From positions 29,320,077 to 29,384,076 of the forward strand of contig NC_068973.1 in assembly GCF_016808095.1 (NCBI RefSeq): a stretch of DNA of 64,000 bases, given 5' to 3'. Below are positions 21,318-32,873 of this stretch, piece by piece. This DNA comes from Vigna angularis (Eukaryota; Streptophyta; Magnoliopsida; Fabales; Fabaceae). Under the pieces are notes generated by a model. That model searched no databases. It was not told where the DNA came from and worked only from the letters and a program-made list of their open reading frames with translations. Position numbers and translations under genes: made by a program. Each line of letters begins with the position of its first letter. Position 1 is the first letter of the stretch.

Positions 21318-22159
21318 AAAACTTGTTGGCTGCAAAACCAATGGCAAGTGCATCGGTCGCAGCGTAACAAGTGATAAATATTGTTCTCTCCCAAGGGACT
21401 TGTGCAACACATGACAATTCTTCCTTTTATAACTCAATTAGACATCAAAGTGCACAAAACAACACAAGAAACTCTTTTTGGTATTTTATCAAACAATTGG
21501 TGTGCAAGAAATTTAACATAGTGTATTTACAATTTGTCAAGACTAGAATTCATCCATTTCATTCTCATGCATTCACAAACGTCTCCATTCCATCCAATAG
21601 GTGTTCAATTTCAGTTCTAGGTTCAATTCATATTTCTCAATACATCAAGAACCACAATTCATGCATGGGTGATCAATCCAAAGCAAACATTAAGCATAGA
21701 AATTGAATACTAACATGAATTGGAAAAGCATATAGCATTAACATCACAAAATACATAAGAATTCCATGTTTTACAACTAATCTCAACAAATAGGAAAAGC
21801 CCTCCATGGTGGAGAACTTAGGGTTCTACAAAATTGAAGAGATAGGGAAGAAATTGGAACCAAAGAGAAGATACACAACCTTTCCCAAGGTTCTTGGCAG
21901 CTGCTCCATGCTCCATTTGCGCCTCCCTTTCGCATCTCCATCTCTAATTTGTGACCCATCTTCTTCCTCAACCCAAAAGGGCAAAAATCACCATTGATGA
22001 AGCTTGAAGACCCAAGGAGGAGTGGGAGAGCTTCCCAACACCCCAAACAACCTCCAATGGCTTCTCCAAATCTCTCTAGGTGAAGAATGAAGTGTAGGAG
22101 GAGAAGAATGCCCAAAAAATCGCGAGACCCATGTTTAAATAACCCATTTTGACACATCA

Positions 22160-22275
22160 GCGTCGCCACCGCTCAGCTGCACCCCAGCGGCAGCATTCCG
22201 GAGAGTAGGGCGCTCAGCTGCACCCCAGCTGCAGCATTCCAGAGACATATAGCTCAGCTGCCGCTTAGCTACTGC
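22160..22275 (+). repeat. GCTCAGCTG / CCCCAGC-GCAGCATTCC repeats
   Basis: GCTCAGCTGCACCCCAGC-GCAGCATTCC occurs twice (about 22173 and 22212), followed by shorter GCTCAGCT copies. GC-rich against an AT-rich background; part of the LTR-like side of the fragment. Confidence 0.6.
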
Positions 22276-22497
22276 TCAGCTACAAGTAGTTTTGACAGCA
22301 TTATAAAATTCAAGATCTTGTGCGATTCCAAATGCTTCCAACATGGGTATTTGCTTCAAATTGATCTTTTATTGTCCCAAAACATGTTCCCTTGAGTTCT
22401 TGCTTGTTTTCCTCCACTAGAATTATTTCCTATTCATTTATTTCATACATTCAAACAAAGAGATTAAAGGTAAAAACAAGCATATACTAAATAAAAG

Positions 22498-22741
22498 GTG
22501 GGACCAAAAAAACATGTGCTCTCTGCAAAAAACTTGGACACAACAAAAGATCTTGTCCACAATGACCTACAGCACCAGATGTGCCTCCTGACCAACCTAG
22601 TGAACAAACAGAAGTCACAATGCCTCCAACAACAACAGATGTGCCTGCTGACCAACCTACTCAACAAACACAACTCACAATACCTTCACCAACATATGTG
22701 CCTATTATTCAGGAGTCTATTGTGTCTCATTCTGATCAATG
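22498..22741 (+). pseudogene. MULE transposase, C-terminal zinc knuckle
   Basis: One frame reads C-A-L-C-K-K-L-G-H-N-K-R-S-C-P-Q (codons about 22510-22557), a CX2CX4HX4C knuckle such as ends plant MULE transposases. A TGA follows the Q codon. Beyond the stop the same frame continues P-P-D-Q-P...P-A-D-Q-P-T-Q-Q-T to a natural-looking end, S-H-S-D-Q-stop at 22739-22741. It lies on the same strand as the N-terminal piece at 20485, with about 1.65 kb of foreign DNA in place of the catalytic domain. Confidence 0.6.
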
Positions 22742-23240
22742 AAGTGATATTTAATTCCATTGTCTTTTAAATGTCATGTAATCTGTACTGATGAAGGAGT
22801 AATGTAATATCAGTTTTTTTTTTGTGAAATTTGTATTGATGAAGTCATATTCACTGATGAAGTAATATCAGTTTTTTTGCTGTAATTTCATAATGTAAGA
22901 CAGTTGTTATCAGGTTTTCTTTTGCTGTAATTTGTACTGATGAAGTAATATCAGTTTTCTTTTGTTATGTTATGCAATGAGTAAGACGAAGTTGCTATCA
23001 GGTTTTTTTGTTATATGATAATGAAAGACAATGTTTATTCATGTGGTGATCATATGTTTATGATGGTTATTGACCATTGCTTTACGATGTTACTTTTGCA
23101 CTTTCTTTAACTTATTCTGCCCATATGAAATTAAATAAATCAAATAAGACAGTATTAAACATCATTAGAAGTCACCTTTATAAATAAAACAGACAATAAC
23201 ATTTCAAATATCAAATTACATTACAAAAACTTCCACTAAG
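22742..23240 (+). other. MULE sequence between the two convergent genes
   Basis: AT-rich. Contains three or four degenerate copies of TGATGAAGTAATATCAGTTTTTTT with TGTAATTTGTA (22790-22970). No gene seen. Confidence 0.5.
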
Positions 23241-23833
23241 AAATCAACCTAGTTTCATCAACATTGATATCACAATTACATTACAAACATATGTAACAAA
23301 CACCATCCCCATTAACACCTTCATCCACTTCTCCAAAATAACTACATTTTTCTCCAAACAACCTATTTTCAGTTTTTCAACATCTCTTTCTTCCATCTTC
23401 ATCAGACTTTGTTCCATCTTCATCAAACTTCCACCCACTTCTTCATTTCTTGCACTTGCACTAGTGTCTTCTACATTCACCACATTTCATTCATCAATTA
23501 CTTCTTCACTACACCACTGAAAGAAGTTGCATCCAACGAAATCTTCATTCCCTGTGGAAGAAGAAAACGATGATGATGGCAATGAAATCAAAACTCTCAC
23601 CCTGTGGAAAAACAAAACCACAAAAAAAGTCACATTTTTGCTTCCATTAAACTTACCTTGAAGTTAAGACAACCCCAAAATCTTTTGCCCTTGTTTTTAG
23701 GGGTTCTGACAATGCGAAAGACTACAGGCCGACCACAAAAGCAAGTAGGTTTTACACCCAACCTGCTGCCACTGGTAGAACTCTGTTGAAAGCCCCAACC
23801 CATGCATTTGCAAGAAGAAGATGAACCAGACAT
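23241..23833 (-). pseudogene. GRF zinc-finger, coiled-coil, membrane protein carried by the MULE (broken)
   Basis: From 23833 the minus strand codes MSGSSSSCKCMG, then CFCGRP...RTPKNKGKRFWGCLNFK, the first part of a GRF zinc finger. A donor (AAG|GTAAGT, near 23657) and an acceptor (TTCCACAG, near 23551) bracket an intron. The next exon reads N-E-D-F-V-G-C-N-F-F-Q-W-C, the end of the finger, but in a frame one base off from the simple splice. A TGA follows (near 23490). After it the same frame continues to 23244 as a Glu/Lys/Met-rich coiled coil and a hydrophobic tail (VLMGMVFVTYVCNVIVISML), a likely C-terminal membrane segment. The order finger, coiled coil, membrane anchor is common in small plant zf-GRF proteins. 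Its placement convergent with the transposase recalls the mudrA/mudrB layout of maize MuDR. Confidence 0.6.
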
Positions 23834-24042
23834 TTCGTGATCTGAATAGTGCTTCCAAAACTCTTCCTCCCCAACACGAACATGTCTAACACTTTGGAAG
23901 TCAGGGTTGCTTTAAATATTAAGTGTTAGGGTTAACAACATAACACGTGTTTGCCATGTGGAATGCTTCATTATACAACAAAACACCCATCTAATTTGAT
24001 ACACGTTGTCTCGTCAACTAAAACAAATTACAACTCAGCATC

Positions 24043-24141
24043 AGCAGACGGCGTTAGTGATAAATTAACGGAGAGAGCTTAATTGGCTCATTTTTACAAG
24101 TTTATGAACTCGATTGAGACCGAAAAAAAACGACGACCCAC
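24043..24141 (-). repeat. Right terminal inverted repeat of the MULE
   Basis: Inverted match to the left repeat, plus about 20 outer bases (AAAAAAAACGACGACCCAC on the plus strand) that supply the tip lost on the left. Confidence 0.7.
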
Positions 24142-26310
24142 TTGAGATTGACATACAAATACGATGAGCAAATGAGGGTTTAAACCTAATTTAAACACTT
24201 AAGCAACTATCTAGACAAGGCACATAAAAGATTAAAACTAAGCTAAAAGTCAGAAATAACAAAAGAAAAAAGAAATCTGATATGTGCAGACCCAAAATTT
24301 CACTATTTGGCAGCAAAAACTAGGCATAATAACAAGTAATCTTAAAACAGCAACCAGAGTCTATCTAAACTAGTTTCTACAAGTTTCAAACAATCAACTA
24401 AGACTAAATACAAAAAAAATTAACGAAAACTATACAAAATTATAAATTTCACATGGACAAACAAACCTAAGAAATGCAAAAATAGCATACTAACTAGTAG
24501 CTAAAAACTAAAACTGTACTAAAACAAAAAAGTAAAATGCAACGTAATTGTTTAAATAAGTTTTGAATGGTAAGAAAGGACTAAAAACAAAACAAAAAGC
24601 TACATATCTACAAAAACTCACTAGTGAAAGCCTAAAAATATACTACAATTAATAAGAATAAACTAGAAACATGCAACTAATCTAATGTCCACTATTAACA
24701 CTACCAAAACAGTAAAATAACTATGCCAACAAATTTTAATTCATCTAACTAACTTAAAAGTATCCTTATTTACTCCAAAAAAAACTAAGGATCCAAAATA
24801 TGACTGTATGAACCTAAAAAAGAATTAAAACAACACAACAAAACAACGAGAAAAATAAAACCAGGATAAACTCTGAGCTAAACTCAAAACAGCAAAAGAG
24901 ATTCTACTAAAACCAATTCCTACAACTTTGAAGCATTAAAATAAAACTAAAACCAAGGTTAACTACTAGAAACTATAACGGAACCAAAATTTAGCATGTG
25001 CACTACTTTTATCTAGCAAAAATAAGACAAAAAATATTAGCTCTCAAAATTGAACTCTACAAACTGTCTGGAATTTTTGAAATCAAACTATAACCACAAC
25101 AGAAGTCCAAAAATTAATTTCTTTCACTCAAATTAAAAATAATTGAATTTAACTCAATTGAATAACTATAGAGAAAGTTATAAACCAAACAAAAAACGAG
25201 ATTAAATCTATCAATATTTAAAATCTAACTATTCTTTATGAATATGCAGAATTAAAATATCAAGCTAAGCTAGAAATATCAACACTACAACACTAAAAGA
25301 AAATGGAAAGGAAACTATTTATACAAGTTCTAAATGGTATAAGTGTAGGAAAATTGAATACAGCTAAAAACAACAACTAATCTAAAAATTCAACTATGCA
25401 AAAAAAGAAATATACTACTAAACAGAATAATGCAGAGTCAGATCATTAAATAATCATAAACTAACTATTTAGATGGAACCTAATTCAGTAAAACAAAAAA
25501 TTTAGTTAAAATCTTGAATGAAAAATAAAAATAGAACCAATATGTAGCTTTAATAGAATAGTCTTTAAATCTCTTGAACTACAATGTTGTCTACCACTTT
25601 AGTGAATCTGTGTTAGCAAAAGCATAAATTAAAACCAGAACTAGTTAGAATCATTAGGTATTAATCCGTATGAGTAAAACAAAATCAGAACAATGTTAGA
25701 AGATTAAGTGCAAGAATTAGTAAAGGTCGTTAAAGTTGTTAGTCAAAACTAAGTAGGACAACAAGAATCAACACTAGACTAAACTAATTAATTTACCAAT
25801 CTGAAACAGCATTACCGCATATACTATACTTCAAAGACACTCAAAACAACAAAAGAATGTAATGAACAAGTCTTCAATAGAAAAATAAAATTCCAAACAA
25901 GACTTAACTATTCAGACTAACAAGAAAACTATAACTAGCAACCAACACAGTGAAAGAAACTACAATAACTAATAAACTCAATCTAAGAAAGTTTGAATCA
26001 ATAAAAGAAAACTAAGAAAAGGGTTAATAACTAAAAACAACAAAACAGTATAAATTTCACTCTTAAAACCTGGAACACTATACTAAAGCACAACAACCAC
26101 AACCCTTACTACCTAAAGATTAAAGTTACAACTACAATTAGTAATAAAACCTGTCAATAATATTAAATCAATGAAGGAAAATAAAGAATCAAACCGGATA
26201 GAAAAAAATCAAAGTTAGAAAAGTAAAAGCAGAATTAGAAAAAAAAAAACATACGAAAACCTAGAATGAAATTATAGAAAAACACTAGAAAGGGTTGAAT
26301 AGTGTTATGA
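24142..26310 (+). repeat. A-rich dispersed repeat, no gene
   Basis: 2.2 kb strongly biased to A on the plus strand, full of AAAACTA, AACAAAA and ACTAAAAAC words, with no coding frame. Its segment 25993-26215 is closely repeated at 39015-39240 in the same orientation, and similar DNA reappears at 33290-33480. It is likely internal or untranslated DNA of an unidentified retroelement. Confidence 0.5.
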
Positions 26311-27941
26311 AAAAAAAATTTCGTAGATGGACATTTAATAACCTTGGTGGCAATTAGACGATCTATACAGGTTGTTAGACACTTGATTTATAAGGCATTG
26401 TTTAAACCACAACGTTTAAAGATAAAGTGTTTTTTCAAGTGTTTAGCAAAACTACTGTAGCATTTAAGAAAGACAAAATAATGTTTGATAACAAGAGCAT
26501 TTATCAATAGTTAACTTCGTAAGCAACTATAGTGTTTATAAATAAGGTGTTTTGTAAAGCTAAAACAATAAACAGACAATTATTTTATATTAGTTCACTC
26601 AACTGAGTTACGTCCAATTCTCCTCTAAGACCTCTTAAAGGGTTCCACTATAATCTCAACAAGATTACAACTGAGTATTAGCATCACTCATGGTTACACT
26701 AGTCAATCTTGATAACACTTGTTATGCTGACTAGAACTAAGTATTAGACACCACTCTTGACAATCCTAGTAACACATGTTACATTGACCAGTTTAAGTAT
26801 TCTTAACCACTCCTGGTTCCCTTAGTAAATCCTAGTAGGAATCTCTCTCTTCTTCAGATGTAAGCTTATGACTCTATAAAGCTTGGGAGTGTATTCTTAG
26901 AGCTTTTGTTCTTGTATAAGTGTGAGTTTCGCTTTTACATAATCTTTTCGTTATTCGTGTGAATATCCTTCCTGATCTTCTTTCAAGGGATTTTCTATTT
27001 ATAGGCTTCATGGGAAAATATTTATTAGAAAATGTTTGTTTTCAATCTTCAGATCTTCATAGCCTTTTCGAAGGTGGCAACCATAAGTTGAAGTCAATGT
27101 TTCAGTATAAGCATGTTTTTTGCATTACTTTAACCAAAGTAGGTTGTATGAAATCTTCAACACGACTTTTGATGGAGAGAACATTCCATGAATGTCTTCT
27201 TTTGTTTCTAACGTCCAATTCTGACTTGTTCATGATGGAACAGGGTGGATACGTATAATAGTATCTATCTGCATATAATAGAGCAAAGATGTATGTTGGC
27301 AGATATGTCATTTTTCTTTATTACTTTTGTTGTTTGAAACGTTGTGCATTTAATGTTTTGCATTATGTGCTAAAAACAGTTTGGTGCTTATCAATTTTTC
27401 TATACTTATAGATCGTTTAAGTACTTCTGAAAAGATACCAAGTATTGATTCATAAAGATTTCCTTGTTAGATGAAAACATCGTTTAGTATAAGATATCGT
27501 TTAACCTTTTAAAGGCGCTTACTAACAGCTCATTGTTTAAGGATCTTTGTTTAGTACAAGTACGCGTTTAGGAAAGTGTTGTTCAACATATTGTTTTTGA
27601 AGCATTGTTTATAACTTTAGTGTATTTACCAAAAACATCATGTAACACATTATTGTATTGTTTAGTAAGATAATAAGAACGTATTTAGCAAAAATATCAT
27701 ATAGCATATTAATATGTTTACTAAAATATCGTTTAATGCAGTGAGTGACCCTTTCATAATAAATCATTGTTTAGTAATAACGCGTCTACTGTCAATAGAA
27801 TCGTTTGGTCCTAACACGTTTACTGAAACGTTTCTTTGTTAATTCAGATGTCATAACGCTTGTTTCATAAGATGTCTTTCATTCAATGATATTATTTTCA
27901 CAAGGATAATACTTTGTCAAATACTCATTTCATTTATATTG
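26311..27941 (+). repeat. LTR-like repeat interrupted by the chromovirus
   Basis: 1.6 kb of a different composition from the A-rich DNA on both sides; it continues for about 60-80 bp after the chromovirus (33213 onwards). It contains three imperfect ~57-bp units (about 26673-26840: AGTATTAG...CACTC...GT-ACA...GAC-AG) and many GTTTAG/CGTTTA words (26400-26580, 27340-27900). A TATAAA lies at 26874 with AGCTTGGGAGTG downstream. It could be a solo LTR, but I could not find matching ends or a target duplication. Confidence 0.35.
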
Positions 27942-28280
27942 TGTTAGGTTCTTTTATGCATAGAACCGTAACAGATGATTCTCCCCTCTCACAACACTCA
28001 AACAATAACAAAGAAATGAATGTATGAGTATTTCATTAATTCTGTAAAGTATGTCAAACAGAATGACAAGTAGGAATCCCAAGGAAGCCTCCCTTCCTCC
28101 ACTGGAAAAACAGTCCAGTCTAATTTCCCAAGAGTAAAATATTTGATAAAAAACCCCTCTCCACTTATTCTACTACTATTTATACTATCTTGCCCCTCTA
28201 ACAAACTTCTAACAGACTTTCCCTCTTAACTTCCTTTCCCGCCTTTATTTCTCCTAACATACACTTTTATTCCTCTATCA
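27942..28280 (-). repeat. 3' LTR of the chromovirus
   Basis: 339 bp, TG...CA, apparently identical to the copy at 32874-33212. Confidence 0.92.
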
Positions 28281-31200
28281 ATACCCCCCTCCATCTCAGC
28301 AACCTTGTCCTCAAGGTTGAAATTCGGAAACTGGTGCTTGATGTACCGTTCCTCTTCCCAAGTTGCTCCTTCTACTCCACCCTCCTGCCACTGGATCAGA
28401 ACTTGGGACACCTTTTCTCCTTGTTGATCTATGTCTCGCCTCTGCAATACCTTCAAAGGTTTGTATAGTGGACCTTGCACCTGTAATTCTTCCGGCAATT
28501 CTCCTTCCACCTTATTCTCCCCTGCAGCTTTCTTCAATTGTGAGACATGAAAGATCGGGTGTATTCTGGCTGTTTCTGGCAGCTGCAATTTAAAAGCCAC
28601 TGGACCCACTTTTTTTTCAACCAAGAAAGGTCCGTAATAACGAGCAGACAGTTTGGGATGCAACTTGGTTGGCATTGACACTTGTCTATGGGGCCTTATC
28701 TTAAGGAAGACCCAATCTCCTTCTTTCACACTAGACTCCTTCCTCTTTCTATTCGCATACTGCACCATCCGTTCTTGCGCTCTAGCCAAATGATGTTGCA
28801 ATTGCTTGAGAGCTTCATCTCTCGTTTGTAAGTCCTGTGCCACCGCTTCTACCACCGTTTCTCCTGGAATGAATCTGTTTAATGTGGGTGGGGCTCTGCC
28901 ATAAACCGTCTCAAAAGGAGTGCATTTTGCTGCTCCTTGATAGCTGGTATTATACCAGTATTCAGCCCATGCTAACACGGTGTTCCATGCCTTCGGTTGT
29001 TCTGAACAGAAACACCGTAAATAGGTCTCCAATATCCTATTCAATACCTCAGTTTGGCCATCCGTTTCTGGATGGTAGGCAGTACTCATTCTCAATTTGG
29101 TGCCCTGAATTCGAAACAGCTCCTTCCAAAAGATGCTAATGAAGAGAGGATCCCGGTCACTAATAATTGATACGGGTATCCCGTGCAGTCGCACCACCTC
29201 TCTTACGAAAATTTCTGCAATTACCTTTGCTGTATAAGGGTGCTTGATGGGGATAAAATGCCCATATTTACTCAACCTGTCCACCACCACCAGTATCGTG
29301 TCGAACCCCTGGGATTTTGGCAATTTAACCACAAAATCCATACTTACTTCTTCCCATATTGCCTTGGGAATTGGCAATGGTTGTAGAAGCCCCTGGGGAG
29401 ATGATGCCATATATTTGTGTTGCTGACAGATCAAACAAGCAGCTACATAATCGGTCACCCTCTTCTTCATACCCCTCCAGTGAAAAGCCTGAGCGAGTCT
29501 CCTATATGTCCGATATACCCCTGAATGGCCTCCTATAGTCGAGTCATGGAATTCTGCTAAAAGCTTGGGTATCCATTCAGACTTCTCTGAAAGCACGAGC
29601 CGTCCTTTAAAATGTAATCTCTCGTTCTCCATGGTGTAAGCGGGATGGGAATCAGGATCTTGTTTGATCTCTTCCACTATTTTTTTCAGTCCTTCATCAT
29701 TCTCTACTTCCTCCAAAAGCTCTTGAAAATCAGGCCAATATGGCCTGGATATCCCTTGCAGCATCTTATCCCCTTCTCCCCTATCTTCACCTTTTCTAAA
29801 TAATCCATCGGCCACTCTGTTTGAAGCTCCCGTTCTATAATAGATATCAAACTCATACCCCATGAGTTTTGCTAATCAGTTCTGCTGGTTTTGAGTGGTT
29901 ATGCGTTGCTCCAACAAATGTTTCAGGCTTTTCTGGTCTGTAAATACACTGAAACGTCTTCCCAGTAAATACGGACGCCAGTGTTGAATGGCTAGCACCA
30001 GTGCCATCAACTCCTTCTCATACACCGACTTGCCCAATGAACCTTCTGACAACGCCTTGCTGTAATAAGCTATGGGCTTCTTGTTTTGTGACAATACCGC
30101 TCCTATTCCTTTCCCGGAAGCATCACATTCTACTTGAAACGCCTGTGAAAAATCAGGCAGAGCTAGTACAGGAGCAGTAGTGACTGCCTTCTTCAATGCT
30201 TGCATGGCTGCCTCCCCCATTTCCGTCCACTCAAACTTTCCTTTTTTTAAGAGATCTGTGAGAGGCCTCGCGATCTTCCCATAATCTTTTACAAATCTTC
30301 TATAGTAACCGGTGAGTCCTAAGAAACCTCTCAGCTCTTTAATACCTCTGGGCGCTGGCCAATCAGTCACCGCTGACACCTTCTCGCCATCCATCTCAAC
30401 TCCTTTCTTTGATATCAGATGACCCAAATAGCGAATCTGTCTCTTACCAAATTCGCATTTTTTCTTGTTTGCAAATAGCCTATGTTGTCGCAGCAACTCC
30501 ATCACTTGTCTGAGGTGATCTTCATGAGCTTCCCACGACTTACTGTACACAAGGATGTCGTCAAAAAAGACCAACACACTCTTCCTCAAGAAAGGTCGCA
30601 ATAGTGAATTCATCATATCCTGGAAAGTGGCCGGAGCGTTCGTGAGGCCGAAGGGCATTACGAGGAATTCGTAATGTCCCACATGAGTCCGAAACGCTGT
30701 TTTTGGGACATCTTCTTCCTTCATCCGTATTTGGTGGTACCCCGATTTAAGGTCCACTTTGGAAAAAAAATCTGCTCCATGAAGTTCATCTAATAATTCT
30801 TCAATCACGGGTATGGGATATTTGTTTGGGATGGTAACTTTGTTTAGAGCTCTGTAATCAATACAGAAACGCCAGCTCCCATCTTTTTTTTTAACTAAAA
30901 TAACCGGGCTAGAATATGGGCTATTACTGGGCCTGATAATGCCCAAGCCCATCATCTCCTGTACCTGTTTTTCTATTTCAGTTTTCATCAGATGAGGATA
31001 TCTATATGGTCTTACGTTTACAGGTTCGGTGCCCTCTTTAAGGGTTATCTGGTGATCAACCCGCCTGGCAGGAGGAAGTCCCTGCACTGCCTCGAACACT
31101 ACCTCGAATTCCTGCAAAATTTCCTCTAAATTTTGTTTTTGCATGATGGTTAAGTCTTCTTCCCTTAGCTGTCCCTCTGCTGTTTCAGCTTTATTCAGAC

Positions 31201-32830
31201 TCCATACCACCGCCACTGTCTCTATCTCAGCTTCCTTTTGCAACATTTCAGGGGTAATTAATTTTTTCATTAATGTGCTGTCTCCCCTTATCACCACCTC
31301 AGCATCTGCTGACCCATACTTCAATGTCATCTTCTTCCAATCCACCCTTATCTCTCCCAATTTTGCCAACCACGCCACTCCCAACACTACATCCACTCCA
31401 CCTAAATCAAATATGTAGAAATCCTCTCGCACATCCGCTCCCTCCAACGCCACCGACAGCCCTTTGCAACACCCTTGTGTCTCCTTTCTCTGGCCATCTC
31501 CCAAACATACCCGATAGGGTGGCGTCTCCTCTTTCTCTAATCTGAGTTCATCGACCAAGTGAGCTGAGATAAAATTATGACTCGCCCCGCTGTCGATTAA
31601 TACGATGATCCTCCGCTCTCGAATCCATCCGGCCAGCTTCATGGTGTTGGATTGCGTCACCCCCCCGGCTGAATAGACCGACAGCTCCATGCAACACTGT
31701 TCTGCCTCTTCCATCGTCTCCGTATCCTCCTCGTCGTCATCGGCTCCCATAATCATCACCTTAAAACTCCTCTCTGCGCAGCGATGCCCGGGACTATACG
31801 GTCCGCCACAGTGAAAGCAACGGCCCTCCTCCCTCCTTTTGAGATATTCCGAATATGGCAGTGTTCGCACTCCGCGATTCAACCCGCCACCACCGGACGT
31901 ACTTTCGACTTTCAAACCGGCGGTTCTGGTCGTTGCCTCTTTCTTCTGACCCATACCTCCATTGCTGCTTGTGCGTCCCCCCGATGGCCCCCGATAGATC
32001 TCCGTGCTAGCTACTGTTCCCCCACTTACAGCGTATTTCCCCCACGTTGGTCCTCCTTTACTCCCCGCGCCTCCTTTGATCACCCTCGATACCAGCCCCG
32101 ATTGCTCCACATCTCGTGCCCTTTCCATCGCGATTAACAAATCGCGAGGGTCGTATGGTCGGACAAGATCCCTTAATTCCTCTTGGAGTCCTGCAAAGAA
32201 ATACCCCAACAACTGTTCCTCCGTCACGCCATCCGCCTGAGCCACCAGGATTTCGAACTCCCGAACATATTCCGCCACCGATTCCCGTTGTCTCACTGCC
32301 GCTAATTTTTCGAAGATCGTTCCCCGGTGTCTACCTCCAAATCTCCTGACCATCGCCTCCGTTAACGTCGCCCAGGTATGTTTCTTAACTTTTCTTCGCC
32401 AAAAGCGAAACCAGTAGTTCGCTTCTCCCTCCATACAAATATACACCAGCTTCATCTTCTCCTTTTCGGTTACACTCTGTATTTCAAAAAACTTCTCTGC
32501 TCTTGCGATCCATCCCGTCGGGTCGATCCCTTCGAAAGTGGGTAATTCCACTCTCTTCATCCAACTCTTCTGTACATCCGCCCTTTCTTCCTCCGATTCA
32601 TCCTCCGCTTCCTCCTCCTCCGTCTCTCGACTTCCATTAACCGAATGACTGCCCTCCGAACTCCTTCCCTGGTTCCTTCTTCTCTCGTGTTTCACCAATC
32701 TTCTTCCACGGTCGCGATTCCCGTCTCGAACCCTTCCTCTCATCTCCTCTCGAATCTCTTCCAACATGGCTTCCATGGACTCGAACTTTCCTTCCCACCT
32801 TTCCTCCAGTGCATTCATCTTGTTCTCCAT
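28226..32830 (-). pseudogene. Gag-pol polyprotein of the chromovirus, one in-frame stop
   Basis: One frame of 1534 sense-or-stop codons runs from ATG 32830 to 28226, ending inside the 3' LTR. Domains in order: an N-terminal charged coil (1-85); gag (about 95-245); a zinc knuckle CFHCGG...GHRC (338-351); protease with DSGA (about 413); RT with FFDDIL (755-760); RNase H starting CDASGKG (about 902); integrase with an H-H-C-C finger (about 1094-1139) and the D, D, E catalytic set (D in MDFVVK, D in ISDRD, E in GQTEVL); and a chromodomain-like tail (Q-W-Q-E-G-G...A-T-W-E). Codon 985 (29876-29878) is TGA in RNase H, where family members have Trp. Everything else is open. The copy is probably dead by this single change, unless the stop is a sequencing error or is read through. 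It supplies capsid, RT and integrase for its own family only. Confidence 0.93.
28281..28297 (-). other. Polypurine tract of the chromovirus
   Basis: Minus strand GAGATGGAGGGGGGTAT directly before the 3' LTR. Confidence 0.8.
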
Positions 32831-32851
32831 CGTGCCACTCCTCCGATCTGG

Positions 32852-32869
32852 ATCCGGCAGGTCGGACCA
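32852..32869 (-). other. Primer binding site, tRNA-Tyr
   Basis: Minus strand TGGTCCGACCTGCCGGAT, four bases inside the 5' LTR. It complements the 3' end of plant tRNA-Tyr (acceptor CCGACCT), as I remember that tRNA. Confidence 0.7.
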
Positions 32870-32873
32870 AATC

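Larger units (their letters stand above)
20837..22490 (-). mobile_element. LTR-retrotransposon fragment inside the MULE
   Basis: It replaces the middle of the MULE transposase. At 21299-21317 the minus strand reads TGGCGCCGTTGCTGGGGAC, the tRNA-Asp-type primer site of Athila and similar elements. To its right (LTR side for a minus-strand element) is about 1.15 kb with AAACTTGTTGGC at the border and repeated GCTCAGCTG words at 22160-22270. To its left is about 460 bp of internal leader. No second LTR or coding domain is seen, so it is a fragment; the ends are approximate. Confidence 0.55.
19715..24141 (+). mobile_element. Mutator-like element (MULE), internally deleted and interrupted
   Basis: The first 75-80 bp after the giant element (GGTCTCAATCGGGTTCATAA...) match, in reverse complement, the sequence ending at about 24119, with roughly nine mismatches. 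The right copy extends about 20 bp further out (GTGGGTCGTCGTTTT...), a part missing on the left. Inside, in order, are a transposase N-terminal piece, a foreign retroelement fragment, the transposase C-terminal zinc knuckle, and a convergent GRF-zinc-finger gene on the other strand. The central catalytic (DDE) and SWIM regions are absent, so the copy is not autonomous. I could not define a 9-bp target duplication because the left tip lies beyond the giant element. Confidence 0.7.

Noticed and set aside
28363..32240. Plus-strand open frames across the chromovirus
   Set aside because: Shadows of the minus-strand gag-pol frame.
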